Below are positions 13,801-29,441 of a DNA stretch of 64,000 nt, piece after piece. The translations under genes were made by a program, and so were the position numbers. Below the pieces are notes generated by a model. The model was not told the DNA's origin. It made no database searches and saw nothing but the letters and a program-made list of their open reading frames with translations. Numbering within the stretch: position 1 is the first letter of the stretch; each line of letters begins with the position of its first letter. The DNA comes from Panonychus citri (Eukaryota; Arthropoda; Arachnida; Trombidiformes; Tetranychidae). The stretch is from NCBI RefSeq assembly GCF_014898815.1, contig NW_026515535.1, forward strand, positions 248,001 to 312,000. The letters are read 5' to 3'.

Positions 13801-16800
13801 TTTAATCCTGAAGGCAGATTCATGATAATCTGATGAAATGCTGATTAAAATGAGATGATCAATGAAATTGTTCAATCATGTACATTTGAATAATCAAAAC
13901 TCACAAAGGTTTATAAGAGTCTCCCTTTCAATGACCATACAAGTAGGTAACCATGATAACGGTCATTTCATCATGATTACAGGGTGAATCTCAATTGATT
14001 CAGTAAAATGATTGATAAAGAAAACAGGTAACTCTTGCTAAAAGATGAGATATCATTTGAAGTGATGAAAAAGTCACAAGGAAAATATGTCAATTTATAT
14101 AAATAAAAGTTTCACAATATTTACAATTCTCTGTAGTAAACTTTGTGTCCCATTCTTGAAAGATACTGATCATTGTCACCTTCATCTTGAAAGGTAAAGC
14201 CAATAAGTTGAATAATAATAATAATAATCAGATAATAGCAAGTGAGAGATAAAACTTAAGAACAGTAAAGATGAATGAGAGAAAAGAGAGAAAGAAAAAG
14301 TTCTGAAATGATTGATGAATTTAGGATTAGATTTTCATTCTAGTGTAACAACAGAGTGTAAACTTTGATGAAATAGAAACATGAGGATGATAAGATAATA
14401 ATAATAATATTCCTCAAGGAACGACAATAGTAACAATCTACGACAGGTAAGCTCATCAAAGTATCACAAACATGACAGATTCAAAGTTTCAGCTCAAAAA
14501 AAAGACTCCAGGTAATGGTTATCAAAAGATTAACCCAAAAAATAACCCAAAACTTTTTTCTTCATCTTCAGGTAAACATTTTCTGGTCATAAACTTTTGT
14601 TTACATTGAGAAAACAATGAACAACTCATCTAACTTACAAGTTCATGGTGAATCTGAACATAAGAGATAGAGAGAGAGAGAGATTCTTATTAATAATTGA
14701 ACCTTTGTTCTGATTTTCTCATTAGGATGAAAGGATTAGTTGTATATCATCACCGTATCACTAATTACATGATAATCGTAATTAATTGGGGAGCAAATAA
14801 TTATAGTTAAAACAAAAAGAAGAGGATAAAAGTTGTTATCATGTAAATGTTAATTAGATTCCGATGATAATATTGAAGGGAAAACATTATAATTGTTATC
14901 ATGTTACTTTTTATTCATAATCAATGATTAATTTGAAATTCTTGTATAAGCCCAAGTTACATGGTGATCAATAAGATTCCTGAGACAAAACAAAATTATT
15001 GATTGTTTACCATGACAATGTAATCATTATAATCAATTGTTGGTTAATATCTTCATTCAGACAATAATAATATGAATTCATGGAGATAAACAATGAGACC
15101 ATTAATGGAATAGCAAGAGAAGGCAAAAAAAAAGAGAAATGAATAAATTAATTATATTCTGAAAGTGATGAGGAAATGATGATGATGATGAAGATGGAAG
15201 GTTGGAATGTGAATGAATATAAAGATGATAAATGGGTGAGGAAGAAAGGATGTCGAGTCATGATAGAAGTTCTTAGCACTGAGAAGATGATAATCTGAAC
15301 TTTTTTTCCTTTTATTTTCTTGTTTTCTCTCGTTTTTTTTGCTTCTTCTTTTTCTTCATCATTTTCCATCTTCATCTTTTCCTTTTGTCATTCTCTCACT
15401 GATATTGACATGAACATCTTTACCTTGGCTTCTCAGTTAATGTTTGTTTTTATGTATTAATTTAATTCCATTGAATCGTCAAGTTAGTTAGTTAGTAGAA
15501 GAAAGAAAAATATTCCACAAGAATACCTTCCAATTCTGAGCTTTGGAACGATCATCTCAGTCAACATGATTGTTTCGAACACAAATTTTATTCTCTTTCT
15601 CTCTCATGAACCACCTCATCGATCCAATTAACTCAATTCCTTATAAATAGCAACTGATTTGCGCATTTTCATTGGTAACTTTCACTATCTCTGAATATCT
15701 CATGAGTATTCAAGTTTTTGTTTATTTCCTTTCTTTTCCTTATTTTCATACCTCTCAATGACCATGAATAGACTCATTCATTCAATAGGATTCTTATAAA
15801 AATAGAAACTTGAAATATCATTTGTGATAATAATCATTATAATTAATTTAATTATCAGTTATTTACCCGCAAGATAATTCAACTCGTATACACCTCAGAT
15901 ATAATTTAAGAGATGATCATGTTGATTATTGTGACAAATTGTGACAAACTATCATGATGATCATATATATTAACCTGAAAAGAAAGTACAAAAACCAAGA
16001 CAAATGGAAACGATTTCATTTGTCTAATCAATTTCAATGTCATTTAACTTACTTACCTACTCTCGATATATCACCAGGAAAATGATCTACTTTTCTCAGT
16101 GAATCTTAATCAAACAATGAATTTATTTCCTTATCACCTTTGTCTCTCTAATCAATCACCGTCACCACCATCATCTCCTTCATGAACCCTGCCTGAGGCC
16201 ATGTTAACATTTTCATCGGTTTCACCTTTCTAATTCAATTTTCTGATCACATTGAGAACCATTTTCAGTTAACTTATAATAAGATAACATGATTAACAGT
16301 CAATCAGTTGAATTAACTGATATGATAATAGTGAAATTATATTATAATCATTGTGTGAGTCAAGATAAATTGTAAGATGAAATTGAATAAACATTTTAAC
16401 ATAGTTAGTATATTCTGTTCATCTAAATCAAATATTTATCTTCCAACATGATTAGTTATCTGTTTATCTTAATCAATCAACTTTAACCATGAAAATATAC
16501 CAATAGAATTCATTATCATTATCATGATAGTAATGAAAAGAAAGAGTGAGAATCGGAAATTCATTGAGAATCAAGCATCAGATTGAAGATGAGAACGAAA
16601 ACGAAAACGAAAACTTCGAAAAATTTTTCGTTCTTCAATGAGGAAAATTTTGAGCTTTCGAACTTATCATTATCATTATTGTTCGAATCGTCACATTAAT
16701 TATTTTCTAACTCTTTTGATAATTTCCTTCTCTAAAACCAATGAGACTCAATCATGATCTTCACTTCAAATATCTGATGAGCATTTATCTCTCAATCATT

Positions 16801-18439
16801 CAGAATTTACTGATCATTATAATCAAAGTGTTGGAATCTTAAATTGTTCAATATTATCTCTGTTTGTATTAATCTTACCAATTAGTTGAGAATCGTGATT
16901 CCGTGAGTAGCAATTGTATCTCTTGATTATAAGAATCATGATTAAAGCTTCTGAAATGTTCAAAGGTTTCAAATGTAAACATGATAATGTAACTTGTCAT
17001 GAAAAAGATCACGATATCATTTCCCAAGATAGTCTGTGAGAATTACAGAATTACATTAATACATATAATTAGCACTAATTGTAAAGGTTATCAAGAACTG
17101 AGAATAGTTTCAATCAACAAAAGGTAAAAGTTTTCTATTGAAATTCCACTTGTTTAATTAGATTAATTATTATGTTCTAATTAATCATCGAAAGTGAAAT
17201 ATCAAGAATACTTTTCATTAATTGACATCCTATTGGGAAAATTTTTAATTTTCGTCTCGATTATTGATTGTTTTTTTATCAATTGTTTCTAATGGTCAAT
17301 TGATTGAACTGTTCAAACTTCGAAACAAAAATGAAAAGTTTACTCATGGAAAAAGAAGATGAAAGTTGATGGGTGAAGAGGGAAACCAGAATTGAGACTC
17401 ATTCACAATAATGATGATGATAATGACTATTATGATGGAGAAAAGGTGAAGACTCTTGATATTGATTCATTTTTATTCAATGATTGAGTAAGAAAAGAAA
17501 CGATGATGATGATGAGAGAGAGAAATTATTTCTGAACTTCTCTTATCGAAAGCACTTCTCCATCGATTTTGAGAATAAATCGATAAATCTCTCATTCGGA
17601 CGGAAGTACTCACTTTATTTCCTCATCATTTTCATCTATTCTCTCAACTCTCATTTATTCCTTTTCTTCTTTTTCACCATGATTATCCTGAAGAAAGAGA
17701 AAAGCCAAGATTATTATTACAAGACTGGGAATAAGATTGAATCGAGCAAAAAACTCCAACATCCATTAGTTGGAGAGGAATTGATATTAAAGGTAAACGA
17801 TTTGCTGACAAAACAAATGAACCTCATAGAGAGTTGAAACAGGACAACAAGCAAATTGAAGGTGAAGCAAGAGGTAAGAGGTGTTGATGATGATGTTGAG
17901 AGAGAAACAGAGGTAAAAACGAATAAAAATTATTCTTTTTTTTTCAATAGGTGTGATTTAATTTCCTCTGAGTGTTCATCTCTTTTGGTTAATATTTACC
18001 TTTTCATCAGAGATTCATTTCAAGTATCATATTAATTATCAGATGAATTTACTTTACTCTCAGTGTGACAATTATCTTGCTCTCTCATCTCTTGGTAACT
18101 TATCTACTAGGATCAAATGACATTCTGTTAATATCCTCTTTCTACCTTGTGAGAATTCATTAGGCATACAAAAAAAAGGAATAAGGTTCAGATAAAACAA
18201 AAAACTAAAATAATGTTCTCTCTTTTTGTCACCCGATGGTAAATGATACGAAAACTTGACTTTTCGGTACAGCTTCAATGCAAATAGTTCAATTTGTCCT
18301 CAAATGTGATTGTATCATGGACGTTTTGTACCTTTCGATATAAACCTTACATTAAGAGTTAAACCTCCACAATTAACCAAAACAGAGACCTCGCTGAGAA
18401 TCTAAGGAAAATAATTTCATACTCGAAGTAATAAAGAAA
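10841..18439. other. AT-rich stretch with no recognised gene
   Basis: This stretch could be the 5' intron region of the minus-strand EB gene. It holds short GA/CT runs (12669-12684, 12810-12826, about 14669-14682), GAACTTTTTT words at 11100, 12061 and 15297, and ATG/GAT-rich patches. Open frames here are short, low-complexity and lack splice or domain support. Confidence 0.5.
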
Positions 18440-18660
18440 TTCAGTCTCACATAATTAGCGCCAAAAAAGGAAGGAGTTAAGGATTATCCCATATTCCTTA
18501 ACTCCCCTTTTCAAGGTTAGGCTCGGTACAGATTAGGAGAACAGTTTTTAATCCTCAATAAAGAGTAAATTACTCTTATGAGAGGGGGATTGATCCCAGG
18601 ACCTTCTTCAAGAAGGTGGTAGGTGCAAACGTCTTACCGTTTGCGCCACATTAGCTAATC
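18440..18660 (-). repeat. tRNA-derived SINE-like element or pseudo-tRNA
   Basis: On the minus strand a pol III type A box TGGCGCAAACGG (18648-18637) is followed about 40 bases later by a B-box-like GGATCAATCCC (18597-18587), the spacing of a tRNA. The flanks do not form a tRNA acceptor stem, so a tRNA-derived SINE head or decayed tRNA is more likely than a working tRNA. Downstream of the head is a perfect 11-bp hairpin (18473-18505, arms GGAGTTAAGGA/TCCTTAACTCC). The ends are approximate; no target duplication was identified. Confidence 0.45.
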
Positions 18661-21600
18661 ATAAATATTTGGAAATGAACTTTGTATTTATATAACCTAT
18701 TAGTCATTATAGTCGGTATCATATATTTAACTATGTTGACTAAAGTTCACATTTAGTTGGTACAATGGACAAGGAAAACTATTAATCTTTTACATGTAAT
18801 TATCCATCAATCTTATGATCGATTAATCCTTAAACCATTAAATTTAACCCAAATTATTTTTATTAATATTTAAAAAAAACTAAAATTTCATTGAAATAAA
18901 ATATTGAATATGTTATAAGTATATAAAAGTTTAAGGTACTAAGTTTTTTTTATGTATTAACATGGAGTTTTTTTCTCTGCTGATAAATATTAGATTTATA
19001 TATATTTATTATATTTAATATTTGCTTGTGCATTCATAATCAATATCAACACATGAAAATGAATCAAAAATACATTTATTTATCTGATATATAAATGTTA
19101 TCATGAAGAGGAAGATATAATTTATAACTGGAAGTCATTTTTTTCTGTTGCTGTCAAAGATACTGACTTTGTGTTTATATAAATGTGTATGTCATGAGAT
19201 GTGATGATATTATTATCAGAATTTTCTGATTCAAGAGTATGTTTGAATCTGAATGGATGGACTATAATTTTCACTCATTTGGTATTCTGAATAGTTTCTC
19301 TTTCTCTATCTCGCTTTCTCTTTCTATTTTTGATGTTAGTCAGATTACTTCAAGAGCTAGAAAGGTTTCACCCTGGAGAAGACTTAAACTTTTGACTTCT
19401 CTATGGTGTTTGTATGTGGTGGTAATAATATGAATAAATTTAGATGAAGATGATATGGTGAAGATGAGGCATACCTTATACACACATGTATTAATATATA
19501 AGGTTTAAGAGTAAAAGATTAAGTTTGACAGAGAAAACTCAGTATCATGAAGATGTAATAGTAATGAAAAAGGACATGAAAAAAGACATTTATCATGAAC
19601 AAGAAGAGAGAAGAGAACAAAAAAATGAGCGGCTCGAAATTCACTAGAAAACAGAATACATGTAAGAGAGAGAGAGAGAGAGAGATGATGATGAAAAAAG
19701 AAATGAAACTCGATAAAAGAAGAAATAATTCTTTTAGAATAATTCTTTCACTTGTACATAAGAATCGAAATAAAGAACAAGTTGAAGAAACAAGTTCGAA
19801 AGCCATTATATTGATGTTCGTATACGAACCGCTATCATATTTCATCTCAACTCTTTTACTTTGAATCGATATAATTTGCTACGAATCAAGAAAATTAATC
19901 TCAACAATAAAGCCACAAAATTCATGATACAGTTTAATTCAATATCCTTTTATTATTATTATTTAAAAATCGTCAGAAACGACGATTGAGCTTATATGTT
20001 TACAGAATGAATAAGAAAAGTTTCCAAAATTTTTGGTAATCATTCAATTTTCATGGTAAATTATTCACCTTTCCTGTTACTTATTATTATACTTTTCTTT
20101 CCCAGGCAACACCATGTATCATTTTGTTAACATCGACAAATTATTATTACATATTTGCTATTCAACTGAGCTTAATGTTACTGAATCTTTTTTATTATTC
20201 TGGTCGGTTTGATGGATCAATCTGAATAACTTTTCAGTTGTAATACTATCTCATATTGGTAATGATTAATTTGATACCATGAGTGTTAAGGGATAAAGTT
20301 CATGTTCAAAGGTATTTCAATTGCATGGGTGAAGGAAAAGGTTTGAGGTGAAATGATGAAAAAAAAAACAAATGAATTATCATGAAGCAGTGAGTTCCTT
20401 TTCCGGTCTCAGAATTTGCAATTATTCATTTTTTTCAATGGAGTATTTTTTTGTAACTCATTAGCCTCAGGCAATTTTTGAGCTGAATAATCATCAGGAA
20501 AGATAATTTCATTTGAAATTATTACTTTTTTTTTCATTGGTGATAATGATTTCCTGTTGAACTTTAATTTTTCATTTCATGACTCGCATCAAATACTAAT
20601 AATCATTCATTTCAATTTCTGGTGAATTTTGCGCAAAACTCAGGAAATGAATGAATAAATAATCATCATCGTATTTTAATTGTAACCGTTTTTTCAACCT
20701 CTCAGCAATTTAGCGATTTTAATTATCATGATAATGATGATGTAAACCAAGTTGATTAAATTCTGGAAAAGTTTCACCCTGGAATCAAATCAAACAGGAG
20801 TAGATAAAAAATCTCAAGCTGAACTTTGATTGATTACGATCGAGTTGAAGCTTAGAGAATGAAGGAAATTATTCCAATACAATTCGAGAGCAAGAGAGAG
20901 AGAGAGAGAGGTGAAGGAAGATGGAACAGAATCAATCGAAAATGAGAAAGAAGAAAAATTCTGAATCAAAGATTAATCGATTGGAAAGAAAAGTTGGGAA
21001 AAATGTTCGTCAATGTTTAATTTTGCTCTAACGAAACGAGAAAACAAAAAGTTCAAATAATTAGCTTGATTGGAGTCGTTATTAATAGAAGATAGTTCAT
21101 GGTGAACAATAAGAAATAATAATGAGATTCAAGAATATTGAAGATGAAGATAATTCATGGGGAAGAGGAAAAAGATAAGAGTTTGAAGGATAAATAGAGA
21201 TCAAGGGAAGAAGATGATTATAATCACAATTCATGGGAAGAGATTGGAAAGTTAATAATGGAGATTATAAGATGTTGATAATTTATGGATCTACTAAGAG
21301 GATGAGGATGAGGAGGAGAAACTCAATCATCAAGTTAATATCTCAATCTAAGATAATCTGAACCACTTTAGGGCATATTGACATGGCGATTGGAGGAGGT
21401 GGTGGAGGCGTTTGAGATTCCAAATGAGGATGAGATGAAATTGAATAGGAGTTTAATTCGTCTTTACATTCAATCAACCAAACGATTCTCTTGACATTTT
21501 CTTATGCATATGTATTATACTCTTACTCTCTCACTATCGTGAATACATTTCCATGTAATATATTCAATGTTATCTATTCTCTTTCTTGCTTTTTGCTTCT

Positions 21601-23988
21601 TCCATTCAGAATATTCTTGAACATGATAATAGTTTAAGATAACCATTAATCAAGACGAAATAAGTTCGTAATACTAATTGATGTTGAAGCGAATAGAGAA
21701 TATTTTTGCTCCATTTTCAGCATCTTCTCCTTTTCTTTTGATCTTTCACATTTCTGAGATGATGGAAGAAAAAAAGAAGCAAAAGAAAATGGTCAAAAAA
21801 GACAATGTATTCTTATCATGATGAGAATGATGATGATGATGATGATGATGATGATGTATTAGGAAGAGAAAGATTTAGGAATGGTGGGTAAAAGTATCAT
21901 GGTGGGGTGGAGAGAGAGAGAGATAAATGACAAAGGAGCAAGATCATTATCATTAGAATTTAATTTCCATGGTGCTGAGAAATATTCATTGAATGAACTT
22001 TTTTCAATTCTATTGAATATGATAGAGAAAAGTTCGAGTTAAATTTCCCTAGTAATTAAATCATTTTCATCGCCATTAGTATTAATGATTGTTAAAGTTT
22101 CATCATCAGATTCAGAAGGAGGTGGTGGTGGTGGAGGAAAGGGAGGAGTGGGAAGTTGGAATGGGAATGTTTCACTGAGAAAACGATGATAAATCAAGAC
22201 AATTGAATCGAGGGTGGATTGGGTGTGTTAGATGCCGAGTATATGACTGAGAATGATAAGTGGGAGTGGGAAACTTAAAGGAAGAGTTTTTTTCAGGATA
22301 AAATGTATTCGATGAATGAAATTACTAAATCATTTGAATCATGTTGTTGATTCTGTTAAACCAGAATTCTGGTTTTGGTGAACAGCAGAAAAGAACAAAA
22401 GAACTTTTTTTCTTCTTTTCTCTTTTGCTTCATGTCAATTCAATTTCAATTCTTTTTCAATTTATATTCGCTTTTATCATGGATCCAGTTTCATGGAGGC
22501 CAGAAAGAAAAAAACATAAAGAGAGAGAGAGAGAGAGAGATGAAATCAATGTAAATCGAGAATGAGAAAAAAAAGTTTCTCTTTTACAGATTTGAATGAA
22601 TAGTAATGTTCATTCAACATCATGATCATGATGGTGACAAGAGTAGGAAGATGTTAACAGTGTTCAGGATGTTCCTGGCAAAAAATACATATCATCATTA
22701 TCATCATCATGAGAATCATCATGTTTTATATATGAAACTCAATGGTCCAATTGCCAGAACTATTTTTCCAAATGTTCAATCATGTTGGTTTGGCCTCATG
22801 GTTATGAGAATGATAAAATTAACATGATTAATATTATAAATTTATCATCATCACGGTTCATTGTAATTTTCATAAGTTGATTGTGTAAACCAGAAAATTA
22901 GTAAAAGTAAACATTTCAATTGAATGTTCATTATTCAGCTCAAAGTTATCATGGAAAATTTTTCACCTTTCAAATGAATGAGAATCATAATAATCATAAT
23001 CATCTTCATAACTTTGATGAGATTTCAAATTGACAAAAGGAGATAAACTTCAACATGAACATCATGAACATGGTGATGATGATGAGATTCAAATGATATC
23101 CTGCATACACAATTCTGAGGATCAGAGAGAGAAAAGAAAATGGGAATCTCAATGTCAATTCAGTTCCAAATGAAACTAGAATTATTATCACATCATGAGT
23201 GAGATTATTTAATGTTCATGATAATGAACAGAGTAAATGGAAATGTTGAGATTGAATTCGAGGGAACAAAAAAAATCGGCGAATCATTTTACTATTATTA
23301 TAACTTTTTCTTTCACTCCAAAGGCAAAAAGTTTGCTTTGGAAAAGCTGAATCATTATCATGCTTTCATGGAAGGATAGAAAATATTGAAATGATTATTC
23401 ATTAAAGAAACGGTTCTACTTATGAAGAATAAGCTGATCAATTGTTGTTAGTATTTGCATAAGTAATAATAAGTCTATGGAAAAAGTTGCAATTCTTTTC
23501 AATATGCTCTTGAATTTGCAATTGGATTCATGGTGTTTTCAGGGAGTTTGAATAGAGAGAGAGAGAAAAAAGAGAAAATCATTTTTTTCATCTTCCTTTT
23601 TCCATCTCCGGTTCCTTATTATCCATGGAAACCATTCAGTGATTTTCAGGATAAGTTGAGATTGTTTTTTCTTTCACTTCAATTCTCAAACCTTTTGAAT
23701 GTAATAATAATGATTCGAGTTATGATCATGAAGTTACCATGATGATTATGATGATAATGGTGAGAAAAAGTTTCTTTTTTCATCTTTTCTAAACTGTTGA
23801 TGATCATCATGATGTGGGTTCAATATCATGGGAATTTCAGTGAACCGTAATAAAGATTATTTGAAATGATAAGAAAAGGACAAAGATTGAGAGAAATGAA
23901 CAATTTTCAATTTAAGAACTTTTTTCATCTCTTTTAATAATATTTTCCTTCTTATATTTACTGATCATCGTCATAATCATCATGATTC

Positions 23989-24021
<33 letters not shown>

Positions 24022-27000
24022 TTCCGGATGATGTTTTGATAAACTGAACATTAAGCGAAAATTATCAAAGTTCTGACAAGAAAAGTTCAATAACGATAAT
24101 AATACAAGAAGGAATTGCACCAGAAACCATCATGATGGTGGGCGATTGATGGTAAGGGTTTCACAGAGTTCACCATGGAAATAATGTTCAAAAGTTCAAC
24201 ATTGAAATTGAATCATAAAGATGAACAGAAAGAAAAATGGTTGAAAAGAGTAGAAGAAAAAAATCAACTCGAAATGATACTTTATCGAAGTTATCGAAAT
24301 AAAAAAATTCTCAAATCTTCTGGGATTGATTTTATACTTTTTTTTATCTCTCTGTAACTTTGACTCTATTTTTCGTTGTCTTTTCATCTTCTCGCTTTTT
24401 CTAGTTTCATCCCAAATCTTTTACCATGAAATTTTATCATGATAATATTGGGAATTAGATTTATGCAGAAGATATCATTTCCGGTTTTTAATATTTTTCC
24501 ATCAAAATTTTCAACGGAATATTTTTATACGAAACTTTGATTGATGTCCAGTTCATTTTGGAAAAGTTTATTCATGAAACATGAGTTCCAATGACATGAA
24601 ATTTTATTCATTCATCTCCAGTTGAACTCAACTCTCTAGTCTTTTGTATCAGAATTTCATTCACTTGATAAAAGGAAGAGGAAAAAAATAGAAAGCGGGA
24701 AAATGTCATTCGTTTGAAAAGTTGAAATATCGACTTTAAATTAGTGTGTTAATATTAAGAAATGATTGAAACATGATGAAAATCAGTTTATGAACAACAA
24801 TCATCTCAACTTGTTCTGTGTAATAATATTATTTTTGGAACTTGCATCAAGCAGGTGAAATTTATTCAGAACTTTTTCAGTTTCGAGTTTTTGTTTTTTC
24901 GTTATTCATATTATTATTATTATTCCATGAGAATAGTAATACTCGTAACTCAATTCTTTCTATTCGAGTGATATAACAGACAGTCACATGAATATACTTC
25001 ATGTCTCAACTTAGATTAGGAATGAGATGTCACTGGATTTACAGTTTTCTAAAATTGTGATATTCCAATGATATTATTTGGTGAAAAAGAAAAGAAAAAT
25101 GTAATTTACAATTTAAGAAATAAAAGTTCGTAAATAGTTCAACTGTCGAATGAGAATATTTCAGAAGAAAAAAAATTTCTACTCAAGGAACTAAATCTAC
25201 GAATTTGAATAACTCGAGATATCGAGACGAAAGAAGAAAGGAAGTTGAATTAACTTTTAGAACTTTAATCGAGAAGTGAAGAGAAAAAAGTTCTGAGATT
25301 TTTTTTTCTTCTCTCATTCTTTCATGTGATTGAGTTTAGGTTCATTTTTCGTCTGATTAACTTACGATTTCCTTTGTTAATAAAATTGAACTTTTCAAAA
25401 GTTTTCGTTAACTTTGAGAACATGGAAAATGTTTCATCATTATAATGATCAGTAAATGATTAACTTCATCTTCTTCAAAGAAGATGACTTCATTTTTTCA
25501 TCATTAGATCAATCTTTTAGCATGATGAATGACTGAAAAGGTTCATATTCATCTTCATTGTTACTCAAAGTGATGAGGTGATTGAAATTCACTCCAATGG
25601 ACATTGTCCAGCTCTGTCTTTGTCTCTTTCTTATTATTAGCATTTCCTCTGCTGAGAAATGTGCCCTCATCTCAATCATAGTGAATTTTATTAGCATCAT
25701 TATTATTTACTCTGTCAGGGTAGAGAAAAACTGACCAATAGTCAAAAAGAAACTGAAAATAAAATGATTGACTTAAAAATAGTAGAAAAAAAAACTCTCA
25801 ACTTTCCGGAAAAACAGTCGTTTCAAATTACAGAATTGAATAAATTCAAATGATTTACAATTAACTATCAGGGAAAAAAGAAGCTCATGAAATAAATTGA
25901 ATCCAATAAAATGAATTCCACGAAATTGGAACTCATGTTATCTGATATTTTCCAGGCAAATCTAATTTATATTAGATATTTAGTTATCCTCCTCATTGGA
26001 ATGAAAAATTTTCTACTGAAAAAAAAATTCTATTAACAGGTTAACCATGGTAACCATCATGATGAATATTATGATACACATGGTGGCGGAAAAAAAGTTG
26101 CAAACTTATTAATCATATTTTCCCTCCTTCCCTGTAAGTAGTAAATATTATTACTTAAGATGAGAATAAGTTTAAGTAGTTGCAAAGAAAAGTTATCCTC
26201 ATATTATTATTAATATCTAATGAAGATAATAAGTATATTCAGAAGTGTATTCAGTGGGAATATTTTCCTCATCATCTTTATCTCTCCATCATCATCACCA
26301 ACACCACTCAATCTATGAATCAATGAATATAATATTTATGTTATATAATAGATAAAGTTAATTTTTTCTTCTTCTTTTTTTTTGCTAAGTACATTCAGTT
26401 AAGCATCCTCATCATCATCAGATTCAGAGTATAATATTAATCAGGGTAACATTATATACACAGGGAAATCAATGAATTGAATCTATCAGAATCCATTGAA
26501 TCGTGTGTTAAACCATCACCTGATCCTTCATGTGAATGATAAATGAAATACAATGTTGATTGATGTTAAGACCAATGGACCATAGTTAAAATGTTGACCG
26601 ACCATAATAATAGTAATAATAATGATAATATATGAGGAAAACAGAGGAAACAACGGATTCATGATGAATCAGGGTGATGATGATGATGATGATGAAAGAG
26701 AGAAAGAGAAGATGAAAAAAAGAAAGAGTAAATCAACATGATGATAATGTTCATGATGAGAAATCTAACAGTTTTTGCTGAATACACAAGAATTATACTC
26801 AGAATTTTGTTTGTTTTTTCCAATAGACTATGACTTGAATACAGAAAAACAAGTCAAACTGACCATTGATCAGAAGATGAAATAATTGAGATTTTTTTTA
26901 TTCCAATGAAAAAAATATCAGGTAATCATTGTCATCATAATCACCAACGGTTCTCATGAGTATCATGATTGTGGTGATTGATAATGAATCTAAAAGTACA

Positions 27001-27930
27001 AAGAAAAGATTCTGAGGCAAGTTTTTTTCCTCATCTTTTGATTGACCAGTAAGAGAGATGACCAGTAGCATGATCAACAAGATGATATCGATAATATCAC
27101 AGAAAGAGAGATATATATTAATACAATATCTATCGTGATAAGTAATAGATAATGTGGATAAATGATTGATAGGAGTTGAGTTTCCGTTTGGAAAATCATT
27201 CAACTGTTCATGATTTACTTTCATCGTCATGTAGAAAACTAAATTAAAACGTAAGAAAAAAAAACGATAAATTTTCATGAATGAATTTCAAAAGTATCAA
27301 TTATCTTCTTCAGGGTGATGACCAACAGAATTAGCTGGACGATGAAATTACTTGTAAGTATTTGAATATCAGAAGGATGAAGCAGAAAACGTCGAAAGCA
27401 AGAAAGGAACAACTGGAAAATATCATCACAAATGATAAATCCACCCACATGAAGGCAGAAAACAGCAAATAACAGAAATCAGAACATCATGAAATGTTTG
27501 AGTATCAATAACAATAATCATCTGAGACTCAGAATTCACTTTATTCAATATTATAATCTAACGGGACAATAAGAACAAGAAAAATTGAGAGATAACAAAA
27601 AAGTTACAATGGGAAAAAATAACATTAACATGATGACATTTACATAGTTCCCAATTGGATTGAAAGGAGAAAAAAATGAAGAAAAATAAATGATGTCAAC
27701 AGTTAAACAATCATCATTATCGTTATCATGATAATCTGATAATATATATGAAAAAGAGTGGATTTTCATGAGAAATTGTGTAACAATAATCATTCAGTAA
27801 TCTACATCGTGTTGATTATGATAAACTAATGATGATAAAAAGAAAAGTTAACAGCAAGAGTTTTCATTTAATCTTCTTGCTTCTTGGTGATTATTTTATC
27901 ATTGTAACAAATAGTGAAAACTACCAGGCT

Positions 27931-27974
27931 GAGTGAGTGAGTGAGTGAGTGAGTGAGAGAGAGAGAGAGAGAGA
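27931..27974. repeat. compound (GAGT)n(GA)n microsatellite
   Basis: Six or so GAGT units run directly into a GA dinucleotide tract. Confidence 0.95.
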
Positions 27975-29375
27975 AATGATGAAACTATCACCATGATTGT
28001 TGAGAATATAAAATTATCTCTCTGAATTAGAAAACTGAATTTCTTTCCAAACATTAACCGATCAATCATGTTACTTAATTTTTAAGAATATAATCAAATG
28101 GTAATTGTTTTGATTCTAATCAGCTTGATGTAAAATTCAAATCATCATGATGATTACGAAGATGATGAAATAAATTAACGATTAAACTTGAGTTTCCTTT
28201 TCATCACTAATATACTATAATAGTAATATTTTTCTCATTATCGTTTATAAGTTTTGATAATCAAGGTAGTCACGTTTTCATTATCTTCATCATCATCATC
28301 ATCATCAATTGGATGACAATTAGTTTTTTTTTATCATCCTCATCCTCTTTTCCTCGGTAAAAGGATGAACCAATATTATTTATCGTCAAGTTAATGATAT
28401 AAGTTTTTAATCAATCTTTTCATGTTAACTGTGTTTCCAGTATCTCTGATTGGGAATCCATGTAACTCTTGTTACCTTTTGATTTCTAATCATTTCAAGG
28501 AACTAAATTGTTACAATCATTATGAGAAAAGGATCATGATACAAATAATAATAGTTGCTAATGGTCAATCCAACTGACCATCTATCTTATTGTTTTTATT
28601 TGCTATATCAAATTGGAGCAACAATAATTGAGCTTCAAAAGTGTTAGAATTGAAAACTTTCATTGTTAACCAATTGATTTTGATTTGCTTCAAAACTAAC
28701 GACATTAAATTGTTATCGTTAATTTTTTATGTCTTTTAATCAATATTGTTACTTATTCCAAATGATTAACACCAATTTCATTTAATTGTTCATCTATTAC
28801 AATCAAATGGCTGATTGATCAAATTGTTTATCTGATTTAACAGCTAATTTAATTACATTTACAAGTTTAATTTGGTTAATTTGATTAAGTTTATTGTTTG
28901 TTGTTTTATTCAAATTGTTTGCTGTTGATTAATTGGTTTTAACTTTTAATTAGCTAATTTGGTTTTAGACTTTTGTTGTTTTTATTTTAATTCATCAATT
29001 GGAATTGAAAAAATCAATTCAATCAACAATTACCAAGAATTCAAGTCTTGATCATGAATTTAACTTTTCTATTATCATGTAAGCTGATGGATTCTCAATC
29101 ATTTCAACAATTTTCCTTGTTGATTATGAATTATTATTATTCATTTGTCTTAGAAATTAATAAATCAATGAGGTAACAACATTTACTACTGGAAAAGTAT
29201 TTCAAGTTAATGGGGAAACGGAAATGAAACATAAAAAATCAATTAACATGAATGTTGTTCAGTTGAGGATGATTATGATTCATTGTCAACAGAACTTTTA
29301 TCTCAAATCTTTTACTATATCTTCAATCATGAAATCTGATTCTGTTGAATTCAAAGAGTGACAGAAAGATGAAGT

Positions 29376-29376
<1 letters not shown>

Positions 29377-29434
<58 letters not shown>
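29377..29434. repeat. (AG)29 microsatellite
   Basis: Uninterrupted AG run of 58 bp, directly followed by ATGC and the dispersed word AAAAAAGTTC (29439-29448). Confidence 0.97.

Positions 29435-29441
<7 letters not shown>

Noticed and set aside
17484..17837. 117-codon open frame on the plus strand
   Set aside because: AT-rich, low-complexity residues, no recognisable domain, no conserved start or splice context; likely chance.
18587..18648. Functional tRNA gene
   Set aside because: The boxes are present but no seven-base acceptor pairing could be found around them.
25509..25700. Minus-strand frame with RKRQRQSW, considered as a missing neuropeptide exon for the 33-kb signal-peptide gene
   Set aside because: An acceptor-like CTCAG exists but the phase could not be confirmed and the following residues match no peptide family.
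26898..27278. 126-codon open frame on the minus strand
   Set aside because: Hydrophobic runs come from AT-rich codons; no motif or splice evidence.
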